Below are positions 62,524 to 64,000 of a DNA stretch of 64,000 nt, piece after piece (position 1 is the stretch's first letter; every line of letters starts with the position of its first letter). Under the pieces are notes generated by a model. That model did no database searches. It was not told where the DNA came from and was given only the letters and a program-made list of their open reading frames with translations. The translations under genes were made by a program, and so were the position numbers. The stretch lies in the NCBI RefSeq assembly GCF_963457605.1, contig NZ_OY735139.1:496001-560000 (forward strand). Reading direction: 5' to 3'. The DNA comes from an uncultured Gellertiella sp. Lineage in GTDB: Bacteria; Pseudomonadota; Alphaproteobacteria; Rhizobiales; Rhizobiaceae.

Positions 62524-63471
62524 CTATTTCATTTGGCCGTCCTCGGGACGCCAGCCAAGTGCTTCAGCTTTGTCGAATGCCTGCATATTCTGTGCATACC
62601 ACGCGTCGGCCTGTCTTTTCAGGTCGACCGGAATGTCTTCCATTCGCCTGTACTTTCCCGCGAGTTCCCGAAACAGCAAGCCACGATAGGCGCTGCCCTT
62701 TTTCACCAAGCCATAGACAAATCGGCTATGGTGGCGGAGCAGCACGTCAGACACGGCAATTGCCCTCTCGAAATCCCTTGTTGCAAGATCTCTTTCCACC
62801 AGAAAAACAGCGATGAGAGCCGTGGCTTCTCCGTGGGAAAGCGGGCGCAGATAGACCCCATTGGTAACGGCCCGATCGGACATAGGCAGTTGCAGCCTGT
62901 ACCAGGCATCGCGCGTGAAGCCCCCACCACTGGTGGCTTCAAGGTTCCACATAGTCCCTTCGTCATCGGTATATTTCAGGAATAGGTGCAACGGCGCTTC
63001 CGCGAGCGTCAGCTTCAAACCAATGCGTTGACCGATAAACAGCATGAGCAAAGGCATGGTAATACAGTTGCCACGTCGGGTGGTCAGATATCGTTGAAGC
63101 ATGCGATTGGAGAGCTTTTCCCCGAGTAGATCATCCATGTCATACTGAAAGGGCTTGTTTCCATTCCAAGAACCTCTTTCGTAGAGGTAACGCTTCAGCG
63201 CCGTCAGTTTCGCGGCACTGTTCGCCCCCACACCCGCCATGACGCTCACGGCTGTGGCCATGCGGTCAACCGAAGCTGTGACGGCACGAATGTTGGTTGC
63301 CGGATCGATCATAGCATCGACCGCAAGCTTCACCTGCAGCAGATTATGGTTCGGCGTGAAAAGCAGCTCTACTTTTGCTGGTGCATCAGGTGCATCAACG
63401 CCACTCGGCTGCGCCACGGCCATGGTCACCGATACACAAAAAGCCAAAAATGCGGCGCAAGGCAGACGCAT
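62524..63471 (-). CDS. Secreted transglutaminase-like (SirB1/TPR-type) protein
   Basis: 315 residues with signal peptide (PCAAFLAFCVSVTMAVA). The papain-like core shows RGNCITMP (Cys136), LHLFLKY (His162) and MWNLEAT (Asn176/Glu178), a Cys-His-Asn/Glu arrangement of the SirB1/transglutaminase-like fold; the C-terminal half is helical (DFERAIAVSDVLLRHHSRF). It lies 24 bp upstream of the RHS-tip gene on the same strand and shares its lower GC, so it may act together with it, for example as an accessory protease. Activity is inference. Confidence 0.65.
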   Translation of the reverse strand: MRLPCAAFLAFCVSVTMAVAQPSGVDAPDAPAKVELLFTPNHNLLQVKLAVDAMIDPATNIRAVTASVDRMATAVSVMAGVGANSAAKLTALKRYLYERGSWNGNKPFQYDMDDLLGEKLSNRMLQRYLTTRRGNCITMPLLMLFIGQRIGLKLTLAEAPLHLFLKYTDDEGTMWNLEATSGGGFTRDAWYRLQLPMSDRAVTNGVYLRPLSHGEATALIAVFLVERDLATRDFERAIAVSDVLLRHHSRFVYGLVKKGSAYRGLLFRELAGKYRRMEDIPVDLKRQADAWYAQNMQAFDKAEALGWRPEDGQMK

Positions 63472-63651
63472 GTGCTATCTCTGATCGTGACTCAACAAAA
63501 ATAATAGATTTCTAATATATAGTCAACAAGACTCTATTTTGAAATAGCCTTCGACGACATCAAGACCCGCAGCAAGCGGCCTCACTGCTTTCGCAGCAAG
63601 CGGCCTCACCGCCCCGCAGCAACCGGCCTCACTGCTTCGCAGCGAGGGGCC
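63472..63651. repeat. Short tandem repeat region before the ASPIC gene end
   Basis: 63569-63661 contains four imperfect 22-24-bp repeats (GCAGC-AAGCGGCCTCAC core, alternating TGCTTTC and CGCCCC tails) that run into the end of the next gene. The rest (63472-63568) is AT-rich and has no gene. Confidence 0.75.
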
Positions 63652-64000
63652 TCACCGCCCCGCCGTCCAAACCTCCGCCGGCTTGCCCGGTGCCACCGTG
63701 TAAAATCGGTTGGCGGGAACTTTTTGCCATGGGTCGGCGGGTCCGTCGGGCCAGATGATGCGGAATTCGGCTTGCGTGTCGGTGCCGAGGCCGAAATGGT
63801 GCCAGCCGAGCTGGCCGCCGGCGTGGCCGCCGCCGATGGTGATTTCGCGGCGCAGCACGTGGCCGGCATGGCGGATCTCGATCCAGGAGCCGATGCCATC
63901 GAGGTTGAAGCCGGGGTGTTTCAGGCGGAATTCGACGAAATTGCCGGCATCCGGCGTGGTGTTGCGCCAGATCTCGGCATCCTTCCAGCGGTTGACCACC
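63652..64000 (-). CDS. ASPIC/UnbV-domain (CRTAC1-like) protein, C-terminal part, cut by the window edge
   Basis: 116 residues visible, ending at 63654 with the stop. Contains the ASPIC/UnbV pattern GNFVEFRLKHPGFNLDGIGSWIEI... GWHHFGLGTDTQAEFRIIWPDG. These domains close FG-GAP repeat proteins (CRTAC1 family) that are secreted; the N-terminal part is outside the window. Confidence 0.85.
   Translation of the reverse strand, partial: VVNRWKDAEIWRNTTPDAGNFVEFRLKHPGFNLDGIGSWIEIRHAGHVLRREITIGGGHAGGQLGWHHFGLGTDTQAEFRIIWPDGPADPWQKVPANRFYTVAPGKPAEVWTAGR

Noticed and set aside
63569-63661. CRISPR-like repeats
   Set aside because: Repeats are tandem with no unique spacers and no cas genes nearby.

Overview
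The window looks like a chromosomal segment of a high-GC alphaproteobacterium, most likely Rhizobiaceae (Rhizobium/Agrobacterium/Shinella/Ensifer type). Pointers are the DUF1127 protein beside a LysR gene, entericidin, ExoD, the DUF1295-CFA operon, rhizobial short palindromic repeats, an L-arabinonate dehydratase, and GlxA-type AraC and HisKA_2 regulators. Species was not determined. No rRNA, tRNA or CRISPR array was seen.

Left third (1-34.5 kb). The edge cuts cobQ (cobyric acid synthase, minus strand). A five-part peptide-type ABC importer follows, encoded by four genes because the two ATPases are fused, then a betaine/homocysteine S-methyltransferase behind a perfect 16-bp palindrome. The core of the window, 19.0-29.0 kb, is a pyrrolysine-independent MttB/corrinoid demethylation locus: MttB-family methyltransferase (divergent), corrinoid protein, DUF1638, ExoD, formyltransferase-like, 'virulence factor' small protein, MetF-like reductase, methyl-THF:corrinoid methyltransferase and a RamA-like activator. 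A GlxA/GbdR-type regulator lies at 33.4 kb. Inferred flow: imported N-methylated compound -> MttB -> Co(I) corrinoid protein -> THF -> MetF-like oxidation, with RamA re-reducing Co(II), CobQ feeding corrinoid synthesis and the S-methyltransferase using methyl groups for methionine. Between these modules lie a GT2/GT41 glycosyltransferase pair, a NotI-type restriction-modification pair in which both genes carry an in-frame stop, an ECF sigma/VWA protein pair, a DUF2233 protein, an EamA exporter and a ferredoxin-like protein.

An IS630-type transposon (29.2-30.2 kb) with a frameshifted transposase, a Fic gene preceded by two large palindromes, and a LysR/DUF1127 pair separate the corrinoid genes from their presumed regulator.

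Middle (34.5-51 kb) is dominated by signalling: two tandem-receiver proteins (one with GGDEF) that have lost opposite phosphoacceptor aspartates, a large MscS channel, DUF924, a CHASE2-PAS-GGDEF-EAL protein with a FecR partner carrying a His/Asp/Gly-rich tail, a hybrid histidine kinase with two receivers coupled to a small BON-like protein, and a HisKA_2 kinase.

Right part (51-64 kb) holds stress-type small proteins (DUF2171, a 25-residue membrane peptide, PNPOx-like, DUF4142, DUF2147), a DUF1295-CFA-synthase-like operon, MITE-like repeats, an L-arabinonate dehydratase with a divergent LysR regulator, and an AT-richer island encoding a secreted RHS-tip protein, a putative immunity protein and a secreted transglutaminase-like protein. 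The right edge cuts an ASPIC/UnbV-domain gene.

Most distinctive: the complete corrinoid pathway whose enzymes share Arg/Gly-rich tails; three otherwise intact genes interrupted by single in-frame stops; the reciprocal receiver degeneracy; and the stand-alone secreted RHS tip.
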